Part shown: piece by piece, positions 43,376-53,780 of the stretch | Layout: each line of letters starts with the position of its first letter | How positions within the stretch are numbered: the stretch's first letter is position 1 | Origin: Halicephalobus mephisto | Taxonomy: Eukaryota > Nematoda > Chromadorea > Rhabditida > Panagrolaimidae | Direction of reading: 5' to 3' | Assembly (NCBI GenBank): GCA_009193035.1 | Contig: SWDT01000073.1 | Location: 1 to 64,000 of the forward strand | DNA: 64,000 nucleotides | Translations under genes and position numbers: made by a program | Notes under the pieces: generated by a model | Seen by the model: the letters and a program-made list of their open reading frames with translations, nothing else | What the model was told of the DNA's origin: nothing | Database searches by the model: none

Positions 43376-44614
43376 ATGAAAAGAAAATCACCGATTAAAA
43401 ACGACAAAAATACAAATCTGAATGCCAGTCCGGAGAAGTCTTTTAGAAAGTCGCCAGGTACGCCGAAAAAGGAAGACAAGGACGGAGCGTTGTGTTGGTT
43501 CTGTGGGGAATGCTTCTCGTCTACGAACGTAAAAACACATTTACGGACATGTTTATGTGGAACCGACTACTTTCCTCAAAGGATATATAAAGGTTTGATT
43601 GATATAGTTATTGAAGGAAAAATCCCTCGTTTTTCTGATGAAGAAATGCGTGAAAAAGTAATCGAATTCTGGGAAAAATATGGATCTGATAACAAAAATA
43701 AGGAAAAGGATAAAAAAGGTGAAATTTACTCTGTTTATATGATCGGATTCAATGACAAAGATCACGCTAAAGATGCCTTTGCTAACAGGTTGGACAACAT
43801 GAAAAAAGACTCAAGCGATAACTGGAAGAAATCTCAAAATGAATTAGAAAAAATTATGGAAAATAACGAAGATGTTCAGTTCCTTTCGCGGATTTTCTAC
43901 ACTGGAATTACATGTAATCTAGATAAGAGAAAAGAACTTCATTGTCAAGAAACTTTTAAAAGAATTTTTTCTGTCCAAGTTACTCCAAAAGCTGGTGGTT
44001 TCTTATATCCAATTCGAGATGATCTTCAGGGTACTGATTCTGAGCGTTTATCGGAACGTGTCAAATCATCTGGAAAAAATCTGGTATTTTACACTGTATT
44101 AGACAACCTAGTACATTCGCATGCAACAATGGTGGAACTTCTCACTCTCGTCGTCCTTAATGATTTAGTGATGTTTTCCTGTAATACACAAAATATATCT
44201 GTGTATTCAACAACCAAGATACGCGAAAAATTTTCTATAAATGATTTTTGGAAAGAAGGACTAAAGTTGGGTGCAGAGCTGGTTTTACATGGACTTTGCA
44301 AAAGTGAAAACTTTTCTCCTTGGAGTTATTTTTCATCCTCATTTGGGAAGATGGATACCGAAAAGTTGACACCTCTTAAATTAAAAAAACTACTTTTTTG
44401 GATTAAAAACGACAGTAAAAATAGTAAAAAAAAGATAGATAACAGAGGACGGGACATCATGAATAATGTTGTCTATGAAGAGATTATAAAACCGCATCTT
44501 GAATCTGAAGACAGTTCGCAGTCAATTAATTCGAACAGAGGAGATACTTCTCCTACTCCACAGAAAGATACAGAGGATTTTTTTCAAACGGACGATTCCC
44601 AAGTTTTTTCTTAA
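43376..44614 (+). CDS. Intronless zinc-finger protein with GIY-YIG-like region
   Basis: Single-exon ORF of 412 aa starting at the first in-frame ATG. A basic N-terminus leads into a C2HC-type finger (C40-x2-C43-x11-H55-x3-C59: CWFCGECF ... HLRTC). The middle has YSVYMIGF (about 118-125) and, after an unusually long ~50-aa insert, FYTGITCNLDKRKELH (174-189). The latter closely resembles the YIG half of GIY-YIG nucleases (YxG-T-x-L-xx-R-xx-H). The C-terminal third is helical and lysine-rich with an acidic Ser/Thr tail. Lack of introns, AT-rich codons and isolation in AT-rich DNA set it apart from its neighbours. A nuclease of mobile-element or repair type (ANKLE1/LEM-3 or Penelope-like) is possible; function is unproven. 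Confidence 0.6.
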   Translation: MKRKSPIKNDKNTNLNASPEKSFRKSPGTPKKEDKDGALCWFCGECFSSTNVKTHLRTCLCGTDYFPQRIYKGLIDIVIEGKIPRFSDEEMREKVIEFWEKYGSDNKNKEKDKKGEIYSVYMIGFNDKDHAKDAFANRLDNMKKDSSDNWKKSQNELEKIMENNEDVQFLSRIFYTGITCNLDKRKELHCQETFKRIFSVQVTPKAGGFLYPIRDDLQGTDSERLSERVKSSGKNLVFYTVLDNLVHSHATMVELLTLVVLNDLVMFSCNTQNISVYSTTKIREKFSINDFWKEGLKLGAELVLHGLCKSENFSPWSYFSSSFGKMDTEKLTPLKLKKLLFWIKNDSKNSKKKIDNRGRDIMNNVVYEEIIKPHLESEDSSQSINSNRGDTSPTPQKDTEDFFQTDDSQVFS

Positions 44615-45466
44615 TCAGATGAATCGACTGAAGAAATACCCAACAGACTTGATTTGAATCTCCTATCTCAAGTTAAAATTCAATCGTACCTCTGAACTCC
44701 TGACTTTTGTTAACATAGATAATCCTGATTCTTCTTATATTGTTAGATTCCTAAATAGATCAACATATGCAATATATCAATTGACCTTGACTGATTCACA
44801 TTTCGACTCCATCAAAGTTTTAATGTAAAAATGCCCCTTAAATTACTACTCTTTACTTGACCGGGACACTTGTCTGTAATGAAATCAATATCTTCTACTA
44901 CATTAATCTTAATTCAGTTGTTTTAAAAAAAGTCGAATGTGTTAATCTTTTAAAAATTGCCTGTAAAATAGTTTACATAGTTTTTCTTGGCGTTTCCCTC
45001 CAATTATTTAAAATTCTCTCAAACCCAGCAGGTTGTTTTCTGTCTTCAGAAAGTGACTTTGAGAAAAACCTCTGGCCGTCTGCCTCCAAAAGTCGGCTGG
45101 AAGGAATATAAGCTGTTCTCCATGACTGGCAGACCAGCCAGAGTTGTCGGGGAGTGAAATTGAAAGTGTGTTGAGTGCTTGTTTGGCTTACTCATTTTCT
45201 TTGCCGTAGGGCTTATTTTTGCTGGTTATTTTTCCTTTGAGATTGCTGCCTAGATTTCCCGTGGACAAACAGACTTATCCGATCCACTTATTCCTACGTT
45301 GACAATTAACTATTATCCACTACTTTTCTTCAAAAAAAACAAAGTAATCAATGTGGTTATTTATGCTGAACAACGCATTTTATTTTTTGCAGTAATTGGC
45401 GGAAGTGCTGAATGAACATTGAGAAAAAATATTAAATTGTGATTGTTTTTTGCATTTTGTTATAGA
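44615..45466. other. Intergenic, no gene seen
   Basis: AT-rich spacer. A short hairpin (CTGGC/GCCAG) occurs near 45125. Otherwise nothing supported. Confidence 0.4.
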
Positions 45467-45511
45467 ATGTCATCAGCTCTAAAAGACGTCGATTTGCTCG
45501 ATGGAGACGAG
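45467..45511 (+). CDS. Alternative first coding exon of the DPP gene
   Basis: ATG at 45467 opens 15 codons (MSSALKDVDLLDGDE) ending at a GT donor in phase 0. An acceptor (ATTTCAG, ending 47146) inside the exon starting at 47024 would join it to [14 protein letters not shown]. Mammalian DPP6 isoforms likewise join different first exons at ELVGSNPPQRNWKG, so this is probably a short-cytoplasmic-tail isoform of about 798 aa. Confidence 0.65.
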
Positions 45512-45819
45512 GTTTGGTTTTCACTCTAGAAAATTATTATAATATTCAGTAGCTTCAATAACGACTGCTTGTCGCCTCTGCTGTGGAAATCCACCAAAAC
45601 CAATTTTTTATAAAACATTAAAAAACAGGCAAAATTGTTTTTGATACTTTAATGGAATAGGAAATTAGTTCTGAAAGGATATTGTGAGTTTGAAGAAAAA
45701 ATAGTAACTTGAGAAGAATTATCCGACTCGAAGCAAAATGAACAGTATCTGGAAATTTCAAGTTCTGAGATTAGACATGACCCAAAATTCATTTTTCTAA
45801 GATTGTCTACTGGGAGCAA

Positions 45820-46110
45820 TCCTGGATAGTGTTTAAAAAATAAGAAAATTGAATTTTCTAGCACCATCCAAAATTTGTTAACAAGAAGTGAAATTAGATA
45901 ATGTCTAGAAATTCTAAAACTTGGATTTCCAGACGCTGTTTAAAAATAATCTGATTAAGATTTTTCATCGGAAGCAAACTTGAATAGTATTTTTAAAATT
46001 TTAAATTTTAGATTTTCAGGACACTGTCCAAGAATAATTTCACTGGGAGCGAACCTGGATAGTGTCCAAGAAAGTCCAAAATTAACAATTTCCGGGACAC
46101 TGTCCAGAAT
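45820..46110. repeat. Palindromic repeat array in DPP first intron
   Basis: Four units at about 45822, 45897, 45975 and 46056, period 75-81 bp. The last is well kept (CCTGGATAGTGTCC ... GGACACTGTCCAG). Confidence 0.7.
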
Positions 46111-47023
46111 GGTTTTTTATTAAAAATTATAAAATAAAATCAATTCATAAAACCTGGAATTTAAAAGCTCAGATAGTTACATCTCTTTGTGAAAACAGAT
46201 ACCCGCGAGAGGATTCTCAAAAATGAAACAGCCAAATTGACTACCGGCGTTTTTCCAACAAAGACGCCTGACTACATTTTAAGCCAAAAATAAAACTGAA
46301 TTTATTCGAAAAAGCCCGCATTTTTTTCATTAAGTTTTGTGACCACTACTGTTATTAACTTTATTGAAGTATAAATAGACAATAATTTTAGTTAGAAAGA
46401 ATGGTAGGGAAAATTATTTTTTCAAAACTGGCTGTCTAGTATCTCCAGCACTGGAGGTAATCTTAAATTCATCTGTTTTTGGACAACTGACTTATTTGAA
46501 TATCTTTATTTTTGGTCTAAGAACTTTCATTTTCGATTTTCTTACAGAAAAAAGTTCTAATTTTCATTATAAAATCACTTTTAACGTCCTTTGGTTTCGA
46601 AACGAAAATTAAAAAAATAATTTAATTTCCCCACATCGCAAAGTTTACTTTTTTTTAAACATCGGAACTTTTTGAAACGATTCAATTACACAATTTAAGT
46701 GTCCTAAAAAATAACAACTGATTCGAACCTGGTCTTCCAATGAAAACTTTCAAGCTTGACTTGACAGATAAATTGATTTCGAGTTCTTTGTTCTTCCCCT
46801 GAATTTTTTCGGGCAATTTCCCGTTCAACTCAAGAGTCAATTCTCAAGCGTTGCCGCAGATTCAATTTTCCGTTCCCTGAGGTTTCATTGATTTCGAAAT
46901 TTTCTAAAAAATTGCTCAAATTTATTTTTTTTTTAAATCGGAAGTGTCTACATTTTTTGAATATTTTAACTTGATAGTTGTTCGTTTTCGATCAAAGGTA
47001 ATCAAAACACTTGAATTGAGGCC

Positions 47024-50000
47024 ATGTTTGCTCGAGCCACAGGCGCTGGCGGGGGTTCCGGACCGTACAAAGGAAGCTCAGCATTGGTGGCAGCAGCGGT
47101 GGCAGGCAGTCAAGCGTTTCTCAGTCGCGATTCGGCGTTATTTCAGGAACTGGTCGGTTCTACTCCTCAACAAAGGAATTGGAGAGGTATCGTCATTGCC
47201 TTACTCGTCATCTTCGTCATCTGCACTATGATTCTTCTTTGTATTCTTATCTTTACTCCATGTGAGTTTTCTTTTTCCAAATCGAAACCTAATTAATTAG
47301 AAACAGTGTTGGATAGTATCCAGGAAATACAGTTATTAAAATTTTTAAGATACTTCCAATGCTACTTATAGTTAAAACAATCTCGAATAGTGACTAGAAA
47401 CTGCAAATTTCGGAATTTTTAGGGCATTCTCTGAAATTTTTTCCAATTGATTTGTTCAGTGGAAACAGTCCTAAATAGTGTTTGGAAAATGCGAATTGCG
47501 GAATTTCTAGGACACTATCAGGGGTTTTTCAAACTTATTCAATGACAATAGTTTTGGATAATGTCAGAAAAATTCCCATTTCCTGATTTTCGGACACTAT
47601 CCGAAATTTCTTCCATTAATAAAATAGATAAAATTCCACTTTTTCATTATCTATTTCAGTGGGAGCCTCGAGTTTTAAGCAGGGTGAACCAGTATCTCTT
47701 CATGATGTTGTTGGCATATCCTTTATGAGCCCCATAGAATCTATGGAATGGGTAGGCAACGATCACCTCGTTGTTCGATACGGGGACTCGGTCATCCTCA
47801 TGGATGTCAGTCAAAAACCTCCAATTACGACAACTTTAATCGACGCTGAAGCATTGGTAAAATTTATTAATTAAAAATTTTTAAGTCGTTTTTTTCAGCA
47901 TCGATACGGTAAACCAAGCACCATTTGGGTGTCTCCTGACAGGAAATACGTCGTTGCGGGTTATGCTGGACATAAAAGAGCCGGGAAATTTATTTACAAA
48001 ATCTTTGATCCGAAAGATACCAGTTTTGAAGAAATTGGGCCCACGAAATCTGGAGACGAAAATATCCAAGTTTTGGCCTGGAATCCTGTTGGAAATGATT
48101 TTGTAAGATTTCCAACTTTTAATTTTCTTAATTTAGAACTTCTAGGCCTATGTCCACAACAATAACATCTACTACCAAAAAGGTCCCGGAACGAAGGAAA
48201 TCGTCCAAGTGACCGCAACAGGGAATGAATCCGTCTTGAATGGAGTTGCTGACTGGCTCTACGAAGAAGAAGTTTTCCAGACCAACAAGGCCCTCTGGTG
48301 GTCTCTGGATGGACAGGACCTAGCCTACTTGACCATCGACAACACCCTAGTTGACAAAATCGAATTCAGTCGATATGGGAAACTACAGTACCCTCAAACA
48401 ATCAGAATCCCCTACCCGAAAACCGGAACCACCCACTTGCCAAAGATCCACCTGAGTGTTTGGAGAAAGACGGACAGGACGACGAAAACATTCGAAATCC
48501 AGGTCAGCAACCCGGCCCAGAGTACCTATTTGTTCAGTGCCAATTGGATCAAACTCCATGGAAAACAGATATTGGTCGCTGTGTTTGGAAACAGATTCCA
48601 GAATCACACAACAATTACTTTGTGTACTTTCGAAAGCGGCAAATGCATCACGGTAGGTTCTTGAAATATTTGTTACGGATAGTGTCCGGAAAAGTAGGAA
48701 ATGAGGATTATGTAGATACTATCTGAAATTGTTTTTATTAACTCATTGAAAACAAAAGTAGATAGTGTCTGGAAAATTCATATTTTTGAACTTTTTTGGC
48801 ACTATTCAAGACTGAAACAATGCTTGAATAGGAGCAAAAGTGGATAGTGCTTGGAGAATTCCAATTTTTTGATTTTCTGAGCACTATCCACTGCTTCTCC
48901 TAATGGGTAACTTTTTTCAAATCATCATTTCCAGAATTACGAACAACGTTATGCCATGAATGGAATGGCTCTCTGGGCGGAACCCGAGGATTATGAAATC
49001 AAATTCTACACCGACAACAGTTACTTTGTTCTGTTACCCCATCAACGATCCAACGGGAATGTTTACACCCAAATTGCGAAAATCACTGTTACTGTAAGTT
49101 TTACTAATTATTAATTTACTATTTCATTTATTCAGGAAGATCTCTCAACATCTCGTGTGGCTTTCATCCTTATGGGTGAATATGACGTGGATAAGATTAA
49201 TTTTTACGATCCAAAAACTCATAAAATTTACTACACAGCTGCTGCTCCAAGTCCGCTCCAGAGGCATTTGTATAGGTCTTCATCTGATGTCCAGGGGAAA
49301 ATCAGTGATGTCTGTGTTACTTGCAATACTTCCGCAGCTAACTGTAGTTTCCATGAAACTATGTTTTCCAACAACGGAGACGATATTTTCCTGAATTGCA
49401 AAGGACCCGGAACTCCCCATGTCATTTTGAGTTCTATTTCGAGTAACTTCAGCAACAGTAAGTTCACAATCACAAAAGTACTGTACTCACAGATTGGGAA
49501 TTACAGTAGTCGAGTTAGGACGGAATCCATTCTTGGAAAGAGCTACAGAGTTCGAACATATTCTACCTACAGTACATTTCGAAAACGTCACCTTGAAAAA
49601 CGGACATGGTAAGGAAGGATTAATTTGAAATATGACAAAAACAAAACATATTTTAGTGGCTCAAGTAAAAATGCTCCTTCCTCCTGGACTGAAGATGAAC
49701 TCGATGGAGCATAGGTACCCCGTCCTCGTTGATGTCTACGGAGGTCCGGGAACCCAAAAAGTCACTGAAGAATGGCTATCTAGTAACCTGGACATCTACT
49801 ACGCTTCCAATCCTCGATACGTGGTGGTCTTCATCGACGGAAGAGGGTCAGGGAACAGAGGCTGGAAGGAGAAGGTTCCCATCTATGGAAATCTAGGTAC
49901 TGTAGAAGTCGATGACCAGATTGAAGCCGTCAGAAGGCTGATGGCCAAGCACTGGTTTATGGACAGATATCGGGTTGCTATATGGGGATGGGTAAGGCAT

Positions 50001-50654
50001 TTCGTGGATAGATTAGTCATAATCAATCGTTCCAGAGTTATGGAGGCTTCGTTGCTGCTAGAGCAATTGAGAGAGACACGAAAAACACCTTCAGATGCGC
50101 CATTTCTGTTGCTCCTGTCACCAACTTCAAATATTACGGTGAGTTAGAACTAAATTCATTAGCATTATCAGAAACAATTTCAAATACTGTCCGAAGAATA
50201 TGAATTTCTTGGATTTAAGCACTGGGAGTAACTTTGAATAGTGTCTGGAAAACTTCAAAATTTGGATTTCCCAGACACTATCCAACACTACTTTCACTGT
50301 TTAAAACTTCTAAAATCCCTTCTTACTCATCTGAATCCCTTTCCAGATGCTACTTACACAGAACGCTACATGGGTTTGGCTTCAAAAGACGCCTACGACG
50401 AAACAGATCTCACCAAGAATGTGACTGCTTTCCATGACGTCCAGTTCCTCCTCATCCACGGAACTGGAGACGACAATGTCCATTTCCAGAACTCAGCCAT
50501 CTTCAGCAGAGCTCTCACTGATGAAAATGTGCAGTTCGACTTTACCGCTTACACCGACGACTCTCACAACCTAGCTAGTAGTCGATGGCATCTGTACAAC
50601 AGAATGAGCAATTTCCTCCAGAGGTGCTTTGATCACGGACAAAAGCCCTTTTAA
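47024..50654 (+). CDS. Dipeptidyl-peptidase IV family type II membrane protein (DPP4/6/10)
   Basis: Exons 47024-47261, 47660-47856, 47899-48102, 48146-48652, 48935-49093, 49136-49457, 49507-49608, 49657-49991, 50036-50138 and 50347-50654 give 824 aa. The juxtamembrane and TM segment ([20 protein letters not shown] ...) is strikingly like mammalian DPP6/DPP10, Kv4-channel subunits that lack activity. Unlike those, the hydrolase domain here keeps the triad: GWSYGG (Ser), GTGDDNVHF (Asp) and DDSHNL (His), so it is probably an active post-proline peptidase. The beta-propeller includes [15 protein letters not shown] (Glu pair typical of DPP4). A 41-residue cytoplasmic start is specific to this isoform; an alternative exon lies at 45467. 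Introns carry repeats. Confidence 0.93.
47308..47610. repeat. Palindromic repeat array in DPP intron
   Basis: Four units at about 47310, 47383, 47471 and 47555, period 73-88 bp. They occupy most of the 398-bp intron. Confidence 0.7.
48672..48895. repeat. Palindromic repeat array in DPP intron 4
   Basis: Three units at about 48675, 48758 and 48840, period 82-83 bp. The third is nearly perfect (GTGGATAGTGC ... GCACTATCCAC). Confidence 0.7.
50160..50290. repeat. Palindromic repeats in DPP intron 9
   Basis: A degenerate unit near 50172 and a clean one at 50232-50284 (GAATAGTGTCTGG ... CCAGACACTATCC). Confidence 0.7.
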
Positions 50655-50991
50655 CTTTCTTAAGGAAATTTGACGATCTCCAGACTCGCTTCCTGTACAT
50701 ATTTTTCCTTTTAACAATTTACCAACGAAGTATGGATCAGTTTTTACCTAATAAAACCATAGAAACTAAAACTACTCCAACAAAAGCTCTCGTTAACAAA
50801 TATGGGTCTTAGGAACGAGAGAAGGTTGAGCACAGTTCAGCCGAAAAGATCATGGGAAATGAATGACGTAGAAGGAAATAACCGAAACCTATTCGAACCG
50901 AGACCTAAAGCATAAAAATCATCAAGACTACTTAAACGGGCTTTTCCTATAGTTCCATTAGAGATACGCTAACAAAACTGGTTCTAGGAAT
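50655..50991. other. Convergent 3' spacer DPP / idha-1
   Basis: 337 bp between two convergent stop codons, with AATAAAA near 50750 for the DPP transcript. No other feature. Confidence 0.5.
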
Positions 50992-52227
50992 TTAGTCACT
51001 GTTACGAAGACGGGCACAAATGTCTTCTGTGAAGGAGGAGCAAGTTCCGTTTCCTCCGAGATCTTTGGTCTTATGATCACCGTGGGCAATGGCATCGAAG
51101 CAAGCTTTTTCGATTCTGGTAGCGTAGGACTCCAAATTCATGTAGCGGAGCATCATGACGGCGGATAGGAGAAGAGCAGTAGGATTGGCCATATCTTTGC
51201 CAGCAATATCTGGAGCAGTTCCGTGGACAGATTCAAAGACAGCAGCCCCCTCACCAATGTTTCCGGAAGGGGTAACGCCCAGACCACCGACAAGACCGGC
51301 ACACAAATCTGAGAGAATGTCGCCGTAAAGATTTGGCATGACCAAGACATCGTATTGTCCTGGGTCTTGAACCATCTGGAAATAACTTTGACGTCGCAAA
51401 TAACTCAGGGGTGAAAACTCACGTTCAAGCACACGGTGTCAAGATAAGCTTCCTTGAATTTGATGTCAGGGAAGTCTGCAGCTTGTTGACGAGCCATGTT
51501 CAAGAAGAGACCATCAGACATTCTCATGATGTTAGCTTTGTGAACGACGGTTACCAACTTACGGTTGTTGGCTCTGGCATACTCGAAGGCGAATCGAGTA
51601 ACACGTCGCGAAGCCTCTTCAGTGATGAGCTTGATCGATTGGACAACTCCATCGACGATCTGGAGTAGATAGGTTGGAAATCCATATATCGACTTTCAAA
51701 AACAAACCTCGTGCTCGATACCAGAGTACTCTCCTTCAGTGTTTTCGCGAATTGTGACTACATCGACATTGTCGTAGAGAGTCTTATGTCCTTCTAACGA
51801 ACGGCAAGGACGAACGTTTGCATACAGATTGAACTCCCTAAAGCCGAAATAGTCGTATCTTATCAGCACACTAAACCGATGTATAAACCCACTTCCTCAC
51901 TGCCAAGTTGAGCGATCTGTGTCCCTTACCAATGGGAGTCTCCAACGGTCCCTTCAATCCGACTTTGTTGACGTGCATCAACTCGATACAACGAGAAGGG
52001 ATGCGCCATGTTCCGTCTGGAGCCTTGACAGGTGTGACATCAACTGGATCCCATGCAACTGGTGCTTTTGCCGCTTCAAAAATCTTCACAACAGCATCAC
52101 TGATCTCTGGTCCAATACCATCTCCAGGAATCAAAGTGACTCTACGAACTTCAGATTGGGACGACAAATTACGTAGAAGAAGTGTGTTGATGCCACGAGT
52201 TGAAGAAAGGAGCCCTCGCTTGAGCAT
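50992..52227 (-). CDS. idha-1: Isocitrate dehydrogenase (NAD) alpha subunit, mitochondrial
   Basis: Exons 52227-51893, 51837-51708, 51659-51423 and 51375-50992 give 361 aa (human IDH3A is 366). It is the catalytic subunit of the TCA-cycle enzyme that oxidises isocitrate to 2-oxoglutarate with NAD. A basic presequence ([20 protein letters not shown]) is followed by [17 protein letters not shown], the substrate region [42 protein letters not shown], and the isocitrate/isopropylmalate dehydrogenase signature [13 protein letters not shown]. All junctions keep frame and the protein is full length. It diverges from the LysM gene 346 bp away. In C. elegans idha-1 and a LysM gene are also neighbours (from memory). 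Confidence 0.97.
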
Positions 52228-52573
52228 TTTGCTAGTTGGCTGAAACTGAACTTCTTAGGCTACAAAGTAGAAAAATCGATAACAATTAAAAATCAGAGAA
52301 ATCAAGTCAGGTTCGTCCGGGCCAAAGAAAAAAGTTCAATTATTGATGAAAGCTGGTCGTGATCGTAATGAACAAGACAGCCGCCTTTTTTCGTTTCAAG
52401 AATCCTTAAAATTTCTGCTTTGTCTAGTTCTCTTGCGGGAACTTTTTCCGTTTTTTCCATTCCACGTCAGTTTTCTCTTTTTGAGGGATATTTATAAAAC
52501 CAGTTTTCTTTTATTTTGTTGGAATTGCGTGGCGATTGTTGTTGAACCAAGAATCGAGGAGATGTTTTCAGTC
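52228..52573. promoter_or_regulatory. Shared 5' region idha-1 / LysM gene
   Basis: 346 bp between divergent starts. A TGTTTTCAG acceptor ends at 52571, three bases before the chosen LysM start. It marks a likely trans-splice site, with the pyrimidine-rich upstream part acting as outron. Confidence 0.5.
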
Positions 52574-53383
52574 ATGAAGGACCATTTGATCCGGGTTAAT
52601 TCCGTTGCTTCAAGTTCTGAGGACACGGGTGAATCTGTCGAGTTGCGAGCCAGAGGAAAACAGAACACAAATTCCGGATTCCATTCAAATAGGGATGGAG
52701 ATTCTCCCACCTGGTTAGGGAACCGGGTCCTCGTCGAGAGACCCATCAAGCCAGGGGATACTCTTAACAAAATCTCTCTTCAATATTCCGTTCAAGTAGG
52801 TTTTTTCATATATGAAACTTGGATTTTATTCACTTTCCAGATAGCAGACATCAAAAGAGCCAACAACCTCGTCAATGATCAAGATATTTTTGCTTTACCT
52901 TCTATAAAAATCCCTGTAAGTCGGTTTTTTGCTGATAGGCTCCAAGACCAGCCTCAGGTTGAGCCATACCGTCCATCTGCGATCAATTCCAAGACAGCAG
53001 CTCCTGAGACCACAGATGACAAAAGGCCATTACTCGCATTTGACGAAAGTGACGAAGATTCTGATGAAGCTCAAAGACGACAACGTGTAGATGAAATACT
53101 TGGCAGAACCGACGCAAATGTAGCCCAAGTTAGAGAAAATCTGCCCAGTCCTGGATTAGAAGGAGGAGCTTTCCACTTCGTCGATGCCACGTCCCCAGAC
53201 ACCACAATGAGAAGTAAGTTCTCCATCCAATTCCCATACACCAACTCCCCTATTCTAGATATCTGGCTCCTCATTTTCGCCGTCGTATTCATCTTTGTCC
53301 TTGTGCCACTTCTTCTAACCCTATTAGAGGAGAAATCCGAAGCCGAGATCAAACACCAACACATCCATCATTCTGTCTCCTAA
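52574..53383 (+). CDS. LysM-domain single-pass membrane protein (LYSMD3/4-like)
   Basis: Exons 52574-52795, 52841-53213 and 53259-53383 give 239 aa. The start ATG is placed just after the TTTTCAG acceptor; in-frame ATGs at 52562 and further upstream are alternatives. A LysM domain (about 55-97: VERPIKPGDTLNKISLQYSV|QIADIKRANNLVNDQDIF) is split by a 45-nt intron. An acidic, disordered middle follows, then a transmembrane helix (about 200-221: WLLIFAVVFIFVLVPLLL) and a short tail. Animal LYSMD3/4 proteins have this layout and are Golgi or plasma-membrane proteins proposed to sense chitin-like glycans. Both introns are 45 nt, in frame and stop-free, so a naive ORF reads through them. Confidence 0.88.
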   Translation: MKDHLIRVNSVASSSEDTGESVELRARGKQNTNSGFHSNRDGDSPTWLGNRVLVERPIKPGDTLNKISLQYSVQVGFFIYETWILFTFQIADIKRANNLVNDQDIFALPSIKIPVSRFFADRLQDQPQVEPYRPSAINSKTAAPETTDDKRPLLAFDESDEDSDEAQRRQRVDEILGRTDANVAQVRENLPSPGLEGGAFHFVDATSPDTTMRSKFSIQFPYTNSPILDIWLLIFAVVFIFVLVPLLLTLLEEKSEAEIKHQHIHHSVS

Positions 53384-53780
53384 TGTCCATCCGATTCTAG
53401 TCCGGGTACAAATCAAAATTCTAACCCATTATTGACCATTTGATTGTTAGGTCTGGTACAGTGATTATTTTCGTCATATCATCACTAATTTTACAAAAAA
53501 ACCATATTTCTGATTAGAAATCGAATCAAATGAGTTTGTTTGAACCTCCAAAAGAACGTCAATGGGGTACGGTCAGGCTAAGACAAACATGTACAATATT
53601 AGATATGGCCGAGACCAGGTACAAAACAATTACAATGTTCCGATCACGAAGGTTTAGATAAACAAAAACTGACAATAATAAACAGAACAAAATGCAAAAA
53701 CGAATCAATAAATTGGGAAATCAAAATGAGATACATTGGCTATAAGCCTAGACTCATTATTTCAATAGTTACAAAATTGA
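53384..53780. other. Convergent 3' spacer
   Basis: 397 bp of AT-rich DNA between the LysM (plus) and PWWP (minus) stop codons. No other feature. Confidence 0.5.
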
